DNA of 64,000 nt, taken from positions 2,670,201-2,734,200 of the forward strand of contig NC_087379.1 in the NCBI RefSeq assembly GCF_963675165.1, given 5' to 3'. A program made the position numbers and the translations under genes. Positions 22,231-40,758 of this stretch are shown piece by piece (position 1 is the stretch's first letter; each line of letters opens with the position of its first letter). The notes beneath the pieces are model-generated. The model ran no database searches. It saw only the letters and a program-made list of their open reading frames with translations, and was not told the DNA's origin. The DNA is from Halichondria panicea. Taxonomy: Eukaryota > Porifera > Demospongiae > Suberitida > Halichondriidae.

Positions 22231-23073
22231 CTGTACAATATTCGGCAGTCAGACTCTATATATCTCTCTCGTGCACACACACACACACGCACACACAGCT
22301 GTTGTATGGCAGGCAATGCGTGCGTGCGTACGCACTCTCTGTGCTCCAGAAGTTGGCCAAATCTGACAAGCCCATCTCTGATGTTGAGATTGTTGCCTGG
22401 GTCAATAGCACTCTTGAAGCAGCTGGGAAGACAACTAGAATAACTGGATTCAAGGTATGTGTACAACAATCATGCAATCAGCATTGGTCCTACACAACGT
22501 ACTAAATTTATGTTGTCCCATCCACAGGACCCAGCTCTTGTTACGAGCTTGCCTGTTCTTGACTTGGTGGCCTCACTCAAGGCTGAATCAATTGACTATG
22601 GAAATATTGGACGTGGCACTGACAAAGATGTGTGTTGGCATTATATTGCGTGTGTTTGGATAGTGTTCAACAGTCTTGTGCTTGAGTTACTATTAGTAGA
22701 TTGGATGTCTTTGCTCCTTCATGCACAGACTATGCTGAGCAATGCCAAGTATGCCATCTCCATGTCTCGTAAGATTGGTGCTCGTGTGTACGCCCTCCCC
22801 GAGGATCTGGTTGAGCCCAACCCCAAGATGTGCCTCACCGGGCCGTCTTCACCTGTCTCATGGCCACATTCCTGTGATACTTTACAAATGAATTGACTTA
22901 GTAAAATATTTGTGCTCAGTATTTGATTCTATATCCATGTAATAAGTCTACCCAATAGAGGGTTAATATTCAATGAGTTGCAAGAGGAAGTGCAATCTAC
23001 ATGCCCATTTTCATGAGGACAGTCTATACACGTACACTCTAAGCAGCAGCCCCACCCTCTCTTTTTAGGGCAG

Positions 23074-23085
23074 TGCGCATGCGCC
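23074..23085. promoter_or_regulatory. NRF1-like palindrome before plastin copy B
   Basis: TGCGCATGCGCC lies 64 bp before the ATG at 23149. It is preceded by CAGCCCCACCCTCTCTTTTTAG, which is also shared with the upstream region of copy A. Confidence 0.6.
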
Positions 23086-23148
23086 TTACAAGCAAGCTGA
23101 AGATAAATTCCTATGGCACAACAGTCATTCTCACACTGCAGCAGCAAG

Positions 23149-29387
<6,239 letters not shown>

Positions 29388-29498
29388 AATGAACATTGTA
29401 GTTTGTAAATGAACCAATCAACCTGTATTACAAAATTAGTTTAATCATGAATTTATTTTTTCATGCACAAATCTGCATGGGAGTGGCTTGACAACTTT

Positions 29499-29510
29499 TG
29501 CGCATGCGTG
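29499..29510. promoter_or_regulatory. NRF1-like palindrome before plastin copy C
   Basis: TGCGCATGCGTG lies about 125 bp before the ATG at 29635, the same core as before copies A and B. Confidence 0.55.
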
Positions 29511-29634
29511 TGAAATAAGTCTATACTTGGTCATGCCAGTGAGTCATAGCTGTGCTATAAGAGAGTGCATACAGTACAGCTTGTCACTGCTAAAATATTC
29601 ACCAGAGCAATAGTCCACGTTCCTGGAAGACAGA

Positions 29635-32600
29635 ATGGCAGCGGAGTTGAACTTGGAGACCATCCGAGAAAGTTTTGATCAGGTACGTAATAATAGCTGC
29701 TAGAGCTAGAGCTAGCTAGCTAGTGAGGCAAGGGGCATGCTAGATATATCTATGACATGCCCCTTATTAACCTGTAGCTACTAAGAGCATGATAGTATAA
29801 TGCATACACCCTAGGTCTATGTTGGTGGGTGAGTACTACCATGTTATTGTACCAGTAGAGGTCAGTACAGTACAGACGTATGCCTAAAAATATTGTCCTT
29901 GACTTTTCTTTGACATTGTGGCATTTTTATATAGCTAGCTAGATACGTCGAACGCAGACCTACTGGTTAGTGTGTATGTGTGTATGTGCAAGGGAGCACA
30001 GTTTGCTAGAGTTACAACTTGTAGCTTAAACCCTGATCAGATTTACTTCCTTATTAGTGGTTGATTATTTAATTGAGTTATAGTCACATTATTCATGGCC
30101 CGAACCCACCATAATGCATGGCTGTGTGTGCTTACTGTATGCGGGTATGTATATTTCACTTCGAGGATTTTGAACTTTGTCGACTAGCAGTCTTTTGGCA
30201 TGTGCATGCATGCGATATTTATTCGTGGGTATAAATGTTTGTGGTATAATTATGCTTTTAATCAGTGGAAAAACGCAAATAGTTCGAACTATACCAGCTA
30301 TACGGTACTTTCAGTAATGAATATTAGTACAAAGCTAGCTAACACGTTCGTGATCATTGTGTGGTCGAAGACATTAAATGAATAGATCTATTCACTAGTC
30401 TACAATGGCCGCAAAGATAACCCCCATGCATGTTGAGCTTGTTAACCCATGCATGCAAATTGGTCTAGTATGATGTGCCAAGCTTTATTGTCTTGTGTAG
30501 TGCCAAAACAGTTATTATCTATAACATAATGGACTGGACACATTTGGTCGCTTGTTGGTGTGTAAACTTCCTTTAAGAGTGGAGGCAGTTGTTATACTGG
30601 GGTAAGGCCGTCTTTTGACCAAATATAGTAGTTTGTCGTGCAGCAGTCAATGGTTACTGAAAGGGGAAGCTTGTTTCCATGGCTGAGTATTGTTGGTAAT
30701 CAGAGCAAGGTGTTTGTTGTGAGATTGATGGGAATCAGCGTAGATAGTAGAGGATTTCCCTGCATCAATAGTCTTTTCATTTTGCATGGTGTAAACGAAC
30801 TGTGAGAAGAAAGCTGTCTCTACAATAACTAGCTCAAAGAATAAATAGCCCTTGGTTTGGTTTGGTTGGAGGTTGATTTGGGCTGTTCATAGTGATCTAA
30901 ATGTACTGTAATTAAGGAGCTCCAGAAAGCAGTTTGAAATTGCGTGCTCAATTTAAATGAACATTTCATTCAACACACACACACACACACACACACGTAG
31001 TTTGATGCTGACAAGAATGGACACATCACAGCGTCTGAGATCGGAGCAGTCCTCAAAGCTTTGGGAGAGGATATCCCCGGCTACAAGGTCCGGGACATGA
31101 TCAAAGAAGTGGATATTGACGAGAATGGGACGGTCGAATTCGCTGAGTTCATAGAGGTCAGTGTAATGATAGTAGTTATGGCCGCCCGGGGTTGTTTTGT
31201 AGTTACATGTATACATGTACCTCAGCGTGTAGCCGCCAGATCGAGGTAAAGCTGTTTGTACCTGCATGTACATGGTGTATTCTCGCTTATAAATAATTTC
31301 GCGCTGAATTAAATACTGTGCCGGTAAAGGACCGAATCGATTTTGTGTTATGTTTCATGTTTAGTGCTTTGTTAATTTAGACTCTTATGGCTGTTTGCTT
31401 TCACAATAGCTACAAATCGCAGCATCTGGTCTCTGTATATTGTGTCGTGGTTTTCGGTCTGCTTTCCCTTTCATTGAAAGACAATCATTATGCACACTCA
31501 GCAGTTCTAGTATCAATCTCTCCTCCCCCCCTTTAGATGTACAAGAAAGTGAAGGCGGGTAAGACCAAGTTTGCGCTTCACAAGACAACTGAAGAGGCAA
31601 AGAAGCTGGTCACTGTCGGAGGTCTTTCTGAAGCTTCAGCTGAAGGTGAGGCAAATAATTATGGCTACTACTGATTCCCTGGTAATGTTAATATGGCTTG
31701 AGGCTTTTACGCAGTATAATAATGAGTTTGAGCCTGTCATGTACATGTATATAATAAGTGTACGTTGGCCTGAAGTGTACTGCAGTTTTTGTAAGTGACC
31801 AACGGTGTAGATGCATTTGAAAGGGTAATGTCACTTCATTTTGTTGCCCTTTTCTCCTCCTTATAGGCACCCAGCACTCGTTCTCTGAAGAGGAGAGCAT
31901 TGCGTTTGTGGACTGGATCAACTACCAGCTGGAGCAGGACCCTGACGTCGCATCACACCTCCCAGTGGCCGAGGAGGGAGAAGCTCTCTTTGCCGCTGTC
32001 CATGACGGAATCATACTATGGTGAGCCATATAGGTCTGCAGCAAATATTTAGCCTCGAATTTTTTCTGTGTCTCGAATGAGTTTATCTTACGCGTCATTT
32101 CAGAGTGCTCTCATATCACTGTGACGTCTAATCTCTATAAGCTGTCGTTGTATGATAGATTTACCTACTCTTTTACACACAGCAAGCTGATCAACACATC
32201 AGTGGCCAACACAGTTGACGAGAGAGCCATCAACAAGACCAAACTAAACGTATTCAGGATACAGGAGAACCAGACGCTTGCTCTAAACTCTGCCTCTTCC
32301 ATTGGGTGCAACATCATCAACATTGGGCCCCAGGACATCATGGAGGGTCGTCCACATCTCATCCTGGGCCTCCTATGGCAGGTCATCAAGGTAAGCCCCC
32401 CCCCCCCTACAACTATGAAACTATAGCCAAAATACTGCTCTTACTTAGGTGTTATGTTGTGATTTATGTAGATTCTTTGTGTACATATAAGTTAATTATC
32501 AGCCGGTAATTACCACCTTCTAATTTGGCATGCAGCAAGATCGCATAATTTAATTATTGTACACTCCTATTCAATTATGCTCATTAGTCTCATGCTCGAT

Positions 32601-34729
32601 ATATTACTTGTAAGCCCCGCAGTTGCCCTATAGTATCAGCACTAACCCACTGTGCCCCACCTGTGATACATCACTTTACAAACTGAGGTCATGAGGTATT
32701 GAGCAACCTCTGTACGTGTAGCCACAAAATCACCTGGATACCCTACAAGTGTTCCCCTAGAATTTTACCTTTTATGGTCACAATCAACTAGCCAGAAACA
32801 TTTGGCAAAGGCATCTACACCTTCACTGTTTGGCTGTGGGAGGGGTGTTACATTAGGGTAATAGTTGGTTGGTGTGATTCCTTTGATCAGCTACAAAGAG
32901 TCAATACATGTAAATGTATAATCTAGCTACAATAACATAGTTTATGGTCTCTATGGTCACGTTTTGTGGGTTTGTTGTCGCATTAGCAAAAGGGTATTTG
33001 TATTTTGTAATTAGTACTTACACTTATTTCTTACTCCCTCAGATTGGACTGTTTGCCAAGATCTCTCTGCAGAACTGCCCCAATCTGGCCGTACTACTGC
33101 AAGATGGTGAGTGGAGTATAGAGGCAAACTACTAAGTACAGCTAGCTTTGTCTAATGACTGTCTTACGTGTACAGTAACGTCGCAATACCTCATGTGTCC
33201 ACTGATGTCTAAATATTTATACCAATTTCATTTCTATGTGAACACCTTACAGGTGAAGATCTGTCAGACCTGCTCGCCCTTTCTCCTGAAGAGATTCTCC
33301 TCCGTTGGTTTAACTACCATCTGGAGCAAGCTGGCAGCTCTCGAAGAGTCCGAAACTTTGGCAAAGACATCAACGACTCTGAGTGCTACACCATTCTGCT
33401 CAACCAGATTGCCCCCGAGGACAGCGGTGTGGACATGTCTCCCATGAATGTGAGTGAGGGTCACTACATGTGTGTAGTATCTAGGGGGGGGGGGTGTCAG
33501 TAGCTGTTTGTGTAGCAGAGAATGGAGTAGAATGACAACAGAATAGTAGAATGTAGAGGATGGAATATTCAGTGTTCTATCAGGGCTGCTGTATATGCAT
33601 GTAGCATGTAGTATGTCTGCTATGCTTTATAATCTAAATAGGAGTATTCATACACACAAACACACATGCACTCACAGGAAAGTGATCCTGACAAGCGTGC
33701 AGAGCAGATGTTGAACCAGGCCAACAAGATTGGGTGCAGAAAGTTTGTCCGACCCAAGGACGTGGTCAAGGGCAATCAACGTCTTAACCTCGCCTTTGTC
33801 GCTCACCTCTTTAACACCTTCCCCGCCCTCAAGGCTCCCGAGGATGGTCTCCCGGACTTTGACCTCGGTGATTACGGAGAGACTCGCGAGGAGAAAAGTA
33901 AGTGAACCACGCTACGCACAATACAGGCTATGTGCATTAGTTAAGCTATAATAGTTAGTGGCTTTATTTGCTACTTGCTTGTTCAGTTCCTTTGAATGCT
34001 GTTCCTGATCACCGAAGTTTGTTGTGGCCTTTTTGCTCGTTTGTTTTATCGTACATCGCATTTCAATATTTCTCTCTCCAATTACCTTACCTCGAGCTTG
34101 TTTTGTCCCCAGCATTCCGTAACTGGATGAACTCGATGGGAGTGGACCCCTTCGTTCACAGCCTTTACAAAGACCTCAATAATGGCCTCGTCCTTCTGCA
34201 GGTGAGCACTGGCTGAAATAATTAAACTGAAATATTTATCTACAGGTAGTTATTTTTGATTAGTCTTTATAGTCTTTGTATGATTATAGTCCTCGACCCT
34301 TGGAAACATAATATATATGGGTACCTATGTTAACAAACCTGTACTCCATTTGCTCTTCAGCTGTTTGACAGGATCAAGCCCGGTATTGTGAACTGGGATA
34401 AGGTGAACAACAAGGAATCCTTGAAGAAGATGGGTGGAAACATGAAGAAGCTTGAGAACTGCAACTACGCTATCGACATTGCCCATCAACTCAAGTTCTC
34501 TCTCGTGGGTGTGGGAGGCAAGGACATCTTTGATGGCAGCAAGCTCACCCTTGGTAAGTAGTTAGGTTTCTGATATAGTAGTGGCCACAGCAAAGCGTGA
34601 ACATAATTTGTGGGTAGCTTGCCCTGGTTACTTTGTATGTACCTGGCTCTAATTGTTGGTTTTACAACTTCCTCTGTAGGCTACATGTAGCTTTAATTCA
34701 GTGTTCTGTATCTTTTACTGTACGTACAC

Positions 34730-34769
<40 letters not shown>

Positions 34770-36120
34770 GCACGCACACAGCTGTTGTATGGCAGGCGAT
34801 GCGTGCGTACACACTCTCTGTGCTCCAGAAGTTGGCCAAATCTGACAAGCCCATCTCTGATGCTGAGATTGTTGCCTGGGTCAATAGCACTCTTGAAGCA
34901 GCTGGAAAGACATCTAGAATTTCTGGATTCAAGGTAAGTGCAATACAATGTTAGTGCATGTAACTTATCGCAGTATGCTAATCATAAACGTGCCGTTACA
35001 CTGTACGTACAGTTCAATAATGCCGAGTACATATCATACTCGAACTGGGGTTAATCATGTCCTATGAATTGGTGTGTATGTATTGCTCTCATTGCTGGTT
35101 CCTTTCTTTCACAGGACGCAGCCATCACTACGAGCATGCCTGTGTTTGACCTGGTGGACTCCATCAAGCCTGGTGCAGTCACCTATGACGATATTAAACA
35201 TGACACTGATGAGGAGGTGTGTTACTTTATCAATGGTAGCTTTGTTATGTGTGAGCTTCGTGTACAGTTAGGATCTAGCTACCAAAGTTGCTCTCATTAC
35301 CCAGTACTCTACAAGTCCTCTTATGACATTATTATGCTCATTATTGAAGTATTGTGCTAGAGACAATTTGGCGAATAAAGGTGTGGCTGTTATAATTATG
35401 CCTCAGTGCGCAATGAAGTACAAGTAAGAGTTTCTATAGGCTGTCACGTTTTCTTGGATTTGTAAAATAATGCTTCGTTCTCGAGTTAAGCCTAGTTTTG
35501 CTTACTTGGAATATGCCATTGCAGTCTTTTCAGAAGAGTGCGTAGCAAAACTTGTTCACCGAGTGTTGCTACTCAGTTAGCTCTGCACTAGAAGGCTAGC
35601 TATTGGTAGCTGCAAGAGTCAGAAGATAGCTGCAAGGCTCTGCTGATGCAGCCATTTTAGACTTGAACTTTGGCATCGATCGTTTTTAACAAGAATTATG
35701 GTCGATCATTACCCACTCTTTTGAGTTTTGCAAAAAAATTAATGTAGTACTGTAGCTTTATGTTATGCATTTCCACCGAGGCATCAGCACTCGCGGGCGG
35801 TGCTTTCATTATTTATAGAGGTGGCCTTTGTGGGGGGGGGGGTTGATTTGTACCGTTTTTTGGGGACCTGAGTGCCTGACCTTTTGTCAGAGGTGGTCAT
35901 TGGAGGTGCATGTTTCACTGTACATGCATGTAGATGAGTTTTACTGTTGTGATTGTTTTTGCTCCAGACTATGCTGAGCAATGCCAAGTATGCCATCTCC
36001 ATGTCTCGTAAGATTGGTGCTCGTGTGTACGCCCTCCCCGAGGATCTGGTCGAGCCCAACCCCAAGATGTGTCTCACCGTCTTCGCCTGTCTCATGGCCC
36101 GGGCCAAGCAAACCAAGTGA
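29635..36120 (+). CDS. Plastin/fimbrin, complete copy C
   Basis: Thirteen exons close in frame to 614 residues: 29635-29682, 31001-31156, 31537-31645, 31867-32020, 32183-32390, 33043-33106, 33253-33449, 33678-33897, 34113-34201, 34361-34553, 34782-34933, 35115-35216, 35968-36120. Human plastins are about 627-630 residues. The EF-hands have good calcium loops ([12 protein letters not shown] and [12 protein letters not shown]). CH1-CH2 carry the plastin motifs [26 protein letters not shown], and CH3-CH4 carry [30 protein letters not shown]. The protein should cross-link actin filaments into bundles under calcium control. An AATAAA at 36320-36325 may be the polyadenylation signal. The gene ends 243 bp from the oppositely oriented TYSND1 end. 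This is the intact member of the three-copy cluster. Confidence 0.95.
35440..35720. repeat. Dispersed repeat R3, copy 1, in plastin C intron
   Basis: It shares ordered blocks with 55910-56160 in a xanthine dehydrogenase intron (CTTGGATTTTG/TTTGTAAA-like start, CAGAA-CGTG-TAGC, GTTAGCTATT-GGTAGCTRCAA, GCCATTT-GAACTTGA). Ends not determined. Confidence 0.45.
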
Positions 36121-36319
36121 ACACTGAACTTTAGGTTACTTTTATAATTATAATGTGTTTTGTGCTGATGGTGTGAATTGTAGACTCTAGCTTTGTACGT
36201 GTCATAATCAGTAGCCATTTAGCAGTGTTAGGGATAGTTTCTTTAATTATAAAATGGACCTTCCGTTTGTATCATTCTACATTATTTTAGTTTAGATTTA
36301 CGTCATTCGAGATAGTAGT

Positions 36320-36325
36320 AATAAA
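36320..36325 (+). other. Possible polyadenylation signal of plastin copy C
   Basis: AATAAA occurs 200 bp after the TGA of plastin copy C, 39 bp before the 3' end of the TYSND1 coding sequence on the other strand. Confidence 0.4.
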
Positions 36326-36363
36326 AATTAACACTATGTACGTGGAGAAAAAGCAATAATTAA

Positions 36364-39300
36364 TTAAAGTTTACTACACGTAGCCATTCTATTATTGTAC
36401 ACTGATGAAGTAAGATTCCAAAAGCTAGAGCACTCCTTTCCTTGAGTTGTCAAAATGTGTAGACACTTGTCATTGTTGGTTACCAGGTAGCGGACGAGAG
36501 GGGGCATTATCCACGAGAGAGGGAGGCAGTAGTTGAGCTTTGAATAACAGACACCACTGTCCAAGTCCCTGAAGGAACAATAATTGCATGAATCATGGAG
36601 TTTGTTCTGTTAACTAGTTTTCCCACAACTCAAATAATTGTTTCTGCAGTTAAAATTAACACAATAATAGTCATACTGAATGAAGTATACCGTAACTGTT
36701 ACTAGGATGTTTTGCGAGCATCAAACATATATGCGAATTAATCAACCATCGCAACAATAAAATCGCAAAACCTAAATTAGTACTGGTAAATACACACGAT
36801 CCTTGCCAGAACGCAATAGTTAGATGGCAAAGGGTCATGTTTTTCTGTTGATTTGGCTCATTCGCAAAGGTTTTTTCACCAGATTCCAGTGGAATATTTT
36901 GTGGGTGAAAAAACCGTGACCAAAAACATGATGCTTCATAATGCATGCTTACTTTGAGTTACTGACGGCCATTCCCAGTGGTTCCCCAGTGACCGTGTCC
37001 ACTACTAACCCTCCACTCATGCCCGGGAGAAGCACAGCTGTGGTTACCAACATCACCACACGGCCTCCATCACTGCACACAGCCTTGATCACGCAACCTC
37101 TAGTCAGGAGAGGAGAATGGTATCCCGGTGTGTACGGGTCTTGACATCCGTATCCTATGATAGTCACACTCCTCCCTTCAATGGCCTGGGGGTGTTCTTT
37201 GAAGCAACTGCTGTAAACTTTGTCTGGTGGAGATTTGGCGTCTGGAGATTTCGACGCAGTGATTAGTGGATGAGAATGGTGGACGGGCATTGACAGTTTG
37301 AGGAGAGCACAATCTGGTATTGGGTTTGTGAAGATGACTTGTGCTTTGAATGATTCACCGCTTTCAGTACGCACGGTGATATCTGTAGTTGGCAATCGTT
37401 GTCATTGGGTTGTATAGATTCAGAATTGATTAGTAATAACAAGTAATTATTGTCATAGGTTTTAGATCTATGGTAGCTTTTTGGACATACCAATGCATTT
37501 TGGGAGTTCCTGCTATAGGGTAAAAGAAATACAAAACCGAATGGTACTAGACTATGCATTTATGCGTATGATGCACCTTTGTCGTTATTGACGACATGAT
37601 GACAGGTTAGGACCACAGTGTCAGAGAGTAGCATACCAGAAGCCCACTCACCACCACTCATTACCAACACCACTGCTTCTCTCAGGCTCTGGGGAGATTC
37701 TTTGTCAACAGTCAGATCTGGAGGAAACAGCAAAACAGTACGGTACAAACTCGGACCAACATACAAGATTAAATTTACGGTTGAAGTACATATTGAATTT
37801 TCACTACTCACTGTTTATCAAAAATCAAATGGAAATCTCCCAAGGTTAGATCTTACATTTACCTTGTGCAATTGGATGGGTTAACTGCTGGAGCAATTTT
37901 CTACTCAAACCACTACTACCGTGGAGGGCCTGCCACATTGAGTGAGCCGAGCAAGCTAGAGACAGTCCAGAGGAATGACCATTCCCGGATAATAAACCTG
38001 TATAATATGTCAATAGAGCACTTTGGTCGAGGAGCTTGTAAACAATACAGTCACCGATGTACTATAATTAAGCCATAGATCATGTAATGTAATGGTTACA
38101 TGACCATGCATTAACAGTGGCCACATCCATAGGAAAAGGCGGTATGTAGTACTTGCTCAACCTCTAATTTTGTGATCGCATAGAATCACTGCATTACCTG
38201 CAATGACCATTCCCAGCACATTGATGACTCGGTTAGTATCGCAAACTGTTGTAGCTTCTGCCACAATAATTGCACCCTCACTACCACAAGGTAGACTGGC
38301 ATCAGTCACTAACACTCCATTTCTACTCCCCAGTACTTTACAGACAGTTCCAGGTGATTGGCAGTTGTAGAACACCTCAGGACAGAACGCTCCAAAGGGG
38401 GTACCAATAGCAACGACGGACTGACCCAGAGCAGGTGGCGAAAAAGTGAAACACAATCTGTCGGTTAATCTGAAAACAAACGATATTGTGTGGGTGATAA
38501 TCATTTTTCTGCCATATACCAGGTGGAGGTATCAATAACATATCTAGAGTTTGTCTTAAAAGAAGGATAATTGAGCTCTTTCCGAGCTACAGAAAAACAA
38601 ACATTAGCCAAATAATCTAAAGAGCCAAGCTAGTTACGATTGCACGGGATTGACCTAGGCAATAGTGTAGCCTCAAACAGTCATAACGGTGCATCTTCAT
38701 ACATGTACATACATCAGCTAAGTCTGTACTACTAAACGCACGGTCACAATGTACATTACCTTGCATCCGTTGAAGTGGTGAGTTTCAACAGTACCAGACA
38801 AGAGAGTGGGATCAGCAGAGACTCTGTGAGGGTTGTTGGACTGTCACCTTTCTCTCCAATGGCTGTTCTCCAGTGAGATAGAGAGTGAAGTTCTTCTCTT
38901 AGTAATACTAACACATCCTTCATGAGACACACGTTTGCAATAGAAGCACTCATCTGGCATGTCTTCGTTGACTGTATATTTATGATGAATAGACAGCAAC
39001 GTAGAGTGACAGTGGGTCGTAAGAAACAAGCCATAAACTTTGGTACTCTAACGGTTACTATTAATACTAAAACTAAAACTACAATTATAAGTATTTTAAG
39101 GGTAGTAAACTAGTTGTTGGGTGTGGCCCAAGGCCCAATTCTGGACATACGCTCACGATCATGTAGGTGCATGAGCGTCCAGGGTAGGTACAATGTAGTC
39201 AAAAGTATTAAACTCACTGAATCACAGGCCCTCTGCACAAGCACGACAAACTGCGGTTCTTGAATGGACATGTCACCACGAAATTTCCATGATACCTGCT

Positions 39301-39502
39301 CTGTATCTAAGAATTGGATCTCCAGTACCTCACTGAGCCATGAGGCCGTGGTAACCATGAGTACGTCCCCATTGCCATCCACCGCAATAATGAACCCACT
39401 AGCACTCAAAGGAGAAGAGAATTGCTCCCTTGAGGAGTCAGTGGAGAGTGGAGGAGTTGGTGAGATTGAGATGAGCACTGAAGGATGGAGCAACATTGCC
39501 AT
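36364..39502 (-). CDS. TYSND1: Peroxisomal leader-peptide-processing protease (TYSND1)
   Basis: Six exons on the minus strand (39502-39218, 38971-38760, 38469-38198, 37717-37577, 37382-36953, 36568-36364) close in frame to 514 residues; human TYSND1 has 566. The trypsin-like triad is visible: His297 in TCHHVVN, Asp327 in IPDCALLKL, Ser426 in LLPGMSGG. The N-terminal half keeps the family block GTPFGAFCPE. The last three residues are SKL, the type 1 peroxisomal targeting signal that also ends the human protein. In mammals this enzyme trims leader peptides from peroxisomal proteins such as thiolase and acyl-CoA oxidase. The start at 39502 (MAMLLHPSV) is the first Met near a plausible N-terminus, but the frame is open up to 39691. 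The donor after 37577 (GTGCAT) is weak. Confidence 0.92.
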
Positions 39503-39520
39503 AGCAGAAAACTGATGAAG

Positions 39521-39585
39521 ATACCTCAGGAGCCCCGCCCACATTCCCCATAGTATGGGGAATGTGGGCGGGGCTCCTGAGGTAT
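39521..39585. repeat. Perfect 32-bp palindrome with one-base spacer
   Basis: Arm 39521-39552 (ATACCTCAGGAGCCCCGCCC and the next 12 bases) is exactly complementary to 39554-39585, with only G39553 between. It lies 19 bp upstream of the chosen TYSND1 start codon, so it may be in the promoter or 5' UTR. Confidence 0.92.
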
Positions 39586-39652
39586 GGGCCATACCGCAAT
39601 GTTTGCTAGCATCAAAATGTTCCTTCCATGCAAACAGCTTGCTCAGCCAATT

Positions 39653-39752
39653 GATCAGCAAAACTCTGCCTCGACAATTGAAACTGATCAACCCGATAAC
39701 CCTGCAAAGAAAGCCAGGATGCAGCCATGCAGGCTTGAAGATAGCTCTTCCT
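39653..39752 (+). repeat. Direct repeat R4, copy 1
   Basis: About 100 bp starting GATCAGCAAAACTCTGCC, about 90% identical to 40214-40316. Both strands are open through it in one frame. It may be part of a larger dispersed element or a local duplication. Confidence 0.75.
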
Positions 39753-39802
39753 TTGGAGCGTTCTGTCCTGAGGCTGAGGGCCGAGGTGTTCTACTTGCAA
39801 AG
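39749..39802 (+). other. Inverted fragment of TYSND1 exon 3
   Basis: The plus strand here reads CCTTTGGAGCGTTCTGTCCT and then GAGG, then 13 extra bases, then TGTTCTAC. The same 24 + 8 bases occur uninterrupted on the minus strand in TYSND1 exon 3 (about 38400-38367), encoding PFGAFCPEVFY. The fragment lies at the end of R4 copy 1 and is absent after R4 copy 2. Confidence 0.75.
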
Positions 39803-40213
39803 GTTTTTCACGCGCAAAATATACTAATAGCTCATTTCTTGACTGCATGATAGATGCTTAGCTCAAATTCCAGTACTGTTTGTTGGTATCAAGTTGGCTA
39901 CCAAGTTCATTATGGCTGCGATCGACAACCGTTGAATGATAATTGTTCTTTCTAGCTACACGAGTGACAATCGCCTGGTGGCCAAAAGATATGGCGTTTT
40001 CCTCTACGACAGGTAGATAGTCAGGAGCGCACAGGCTACAGTACATCTAGATGAACTATGTTTGTTTCTTTAGCACCCAAGGCGATCACTGTTGTACATC
40101 GTAGAAAGATTTTGTTTGAGCAGTACACAATGTAAGCTAATGTGTGGAAAGTCACGCTCGTACATTTTACAAATGTGTGTGTGTGTTGCATCGTGCTCAT
40201 AGATCACCTCCAA

Positions 40214-40316
40214 TTGATCAGCAAAACTCTGCCTTGACAATTGAAACTGATCCGCAACCCGATAACCCTGCAAATAAAGCCAGGATGATGCCATGCAGGC
40301 TCGAAGATAGCTCTTC
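40214..40316 (+). repeat. Direct repeat R4, copy 2
   Basis: Nearly identical to 39653-39752. After the shared GAAGATAGCTCTTCC the two copies diverge. Confidence 0.75.
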
Positions 40317-40498
40317 CTGGACTTCCAAGCTCTGATGTTGATCGACGAATATTATAGAATCAATCTTCAAGGCATAGTTTCGCACTTATTGTTTAACAGT
40401 GTATTTCAAAAGCTCCATTTTGATAGCAAAAACTTGGGTATGGTATAAAAAAACACTACTAACGTTTTGGCAGGATTAGTGAAACATCTAATGGTCTA

Positions 40499-40742
40499 TG
40501 AGATAACTTCAATAATTCATTAAATCAGAACTCTGATACATACAAAATACACAGGCTATTTATACAAAAACAATACTAGAAAGAACCTTCTAGAACAATA
40601 GTACAGAAATGACTAAATAAGAACATGAAACCACTAGAACTAACACAACACAGTATTTACGGAATCACAGGTTTACAGTACAGTATTTACGGAATCACAA
40701 GTCTTTATCTTAATGTTAGTTCCATGTCGTAAGGATACCACA
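40499..40742 (-). repeat. 3' LTR of the retroelement
   Basis: 244 bp. Apart from the MITE in the other LTR, the two LTRs differ at only a few positions (for example CAAAAACAA versus CAAAAAACAA, and ATGAAACC versus ATGAACC), so insertion is fairly recent. Confidence 0.9.
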
Positions 40743-40758
40743 TTTCCTCCCCTGTTAA
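40743..40758 (-). other. Polypurine tract candidate
   Basis: The minus strand reads AACAGGGGAGGAAA directly before the 3' LTR, the expected place for plus-strand priming. The same tract is repeated beside the partial LTR at about 42022-42037. Confidence 0.65.

Larger units (their letters stand above)
18955..22875 (+). pseudogene. Plastin/fimbrin copy A, disabled
   Basis: Thirteen exon-equivalents match plastin copy C: 18955-18999, 19168-19306, 19473-19584, 19658-19811, 20281-20475, 20596-20659, 20833-21029, about 21129-21340, 21465-21553, 21622-21815, 22299-22454, 22528-22629, 22729-22875. The reading frame is broken at least six times. There is a 17-base loss in the EF-hand exon near 19228, a 13-base loss in the CH1 exon near 20331, a G-to-A change that removes the usual acceptor near 21128, and a CAG-to-TAG stop near 21168. 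There is also a one-base gain near 21783 that makes a TGA, a four-base GTGC repeat near 22327 and a four-base gain near 22840. Most splice sites and long coding stretches are still nearly identical to copy C, so loss of function looks recent. A solo LTR (21821-22044) and a MITE (22104-22230) sit in one intron. Truncated transcripts remain possible. Confidence 0.88.
39503..40498. other. Region upstream of TYSND1, repeats and palindrome
   Basis: No gene supported. It holds a perfect palindrome (39521-39585), a direct repeat pair (39653-39752 and 40214-40316) and an inverted copy of a piece of TYSND1 exon 3 (39749-39802). The TYSND1 promoter should lie here. Confidence 0.5.

Noticed and set aside
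18955-22875. Plastin copy A as a functional gene with assembly errors
   Set aside because: Six separate lesions of different kinds, none matched by errors in neighbouring genes, make sequence error unlikely, though reads should confirm.
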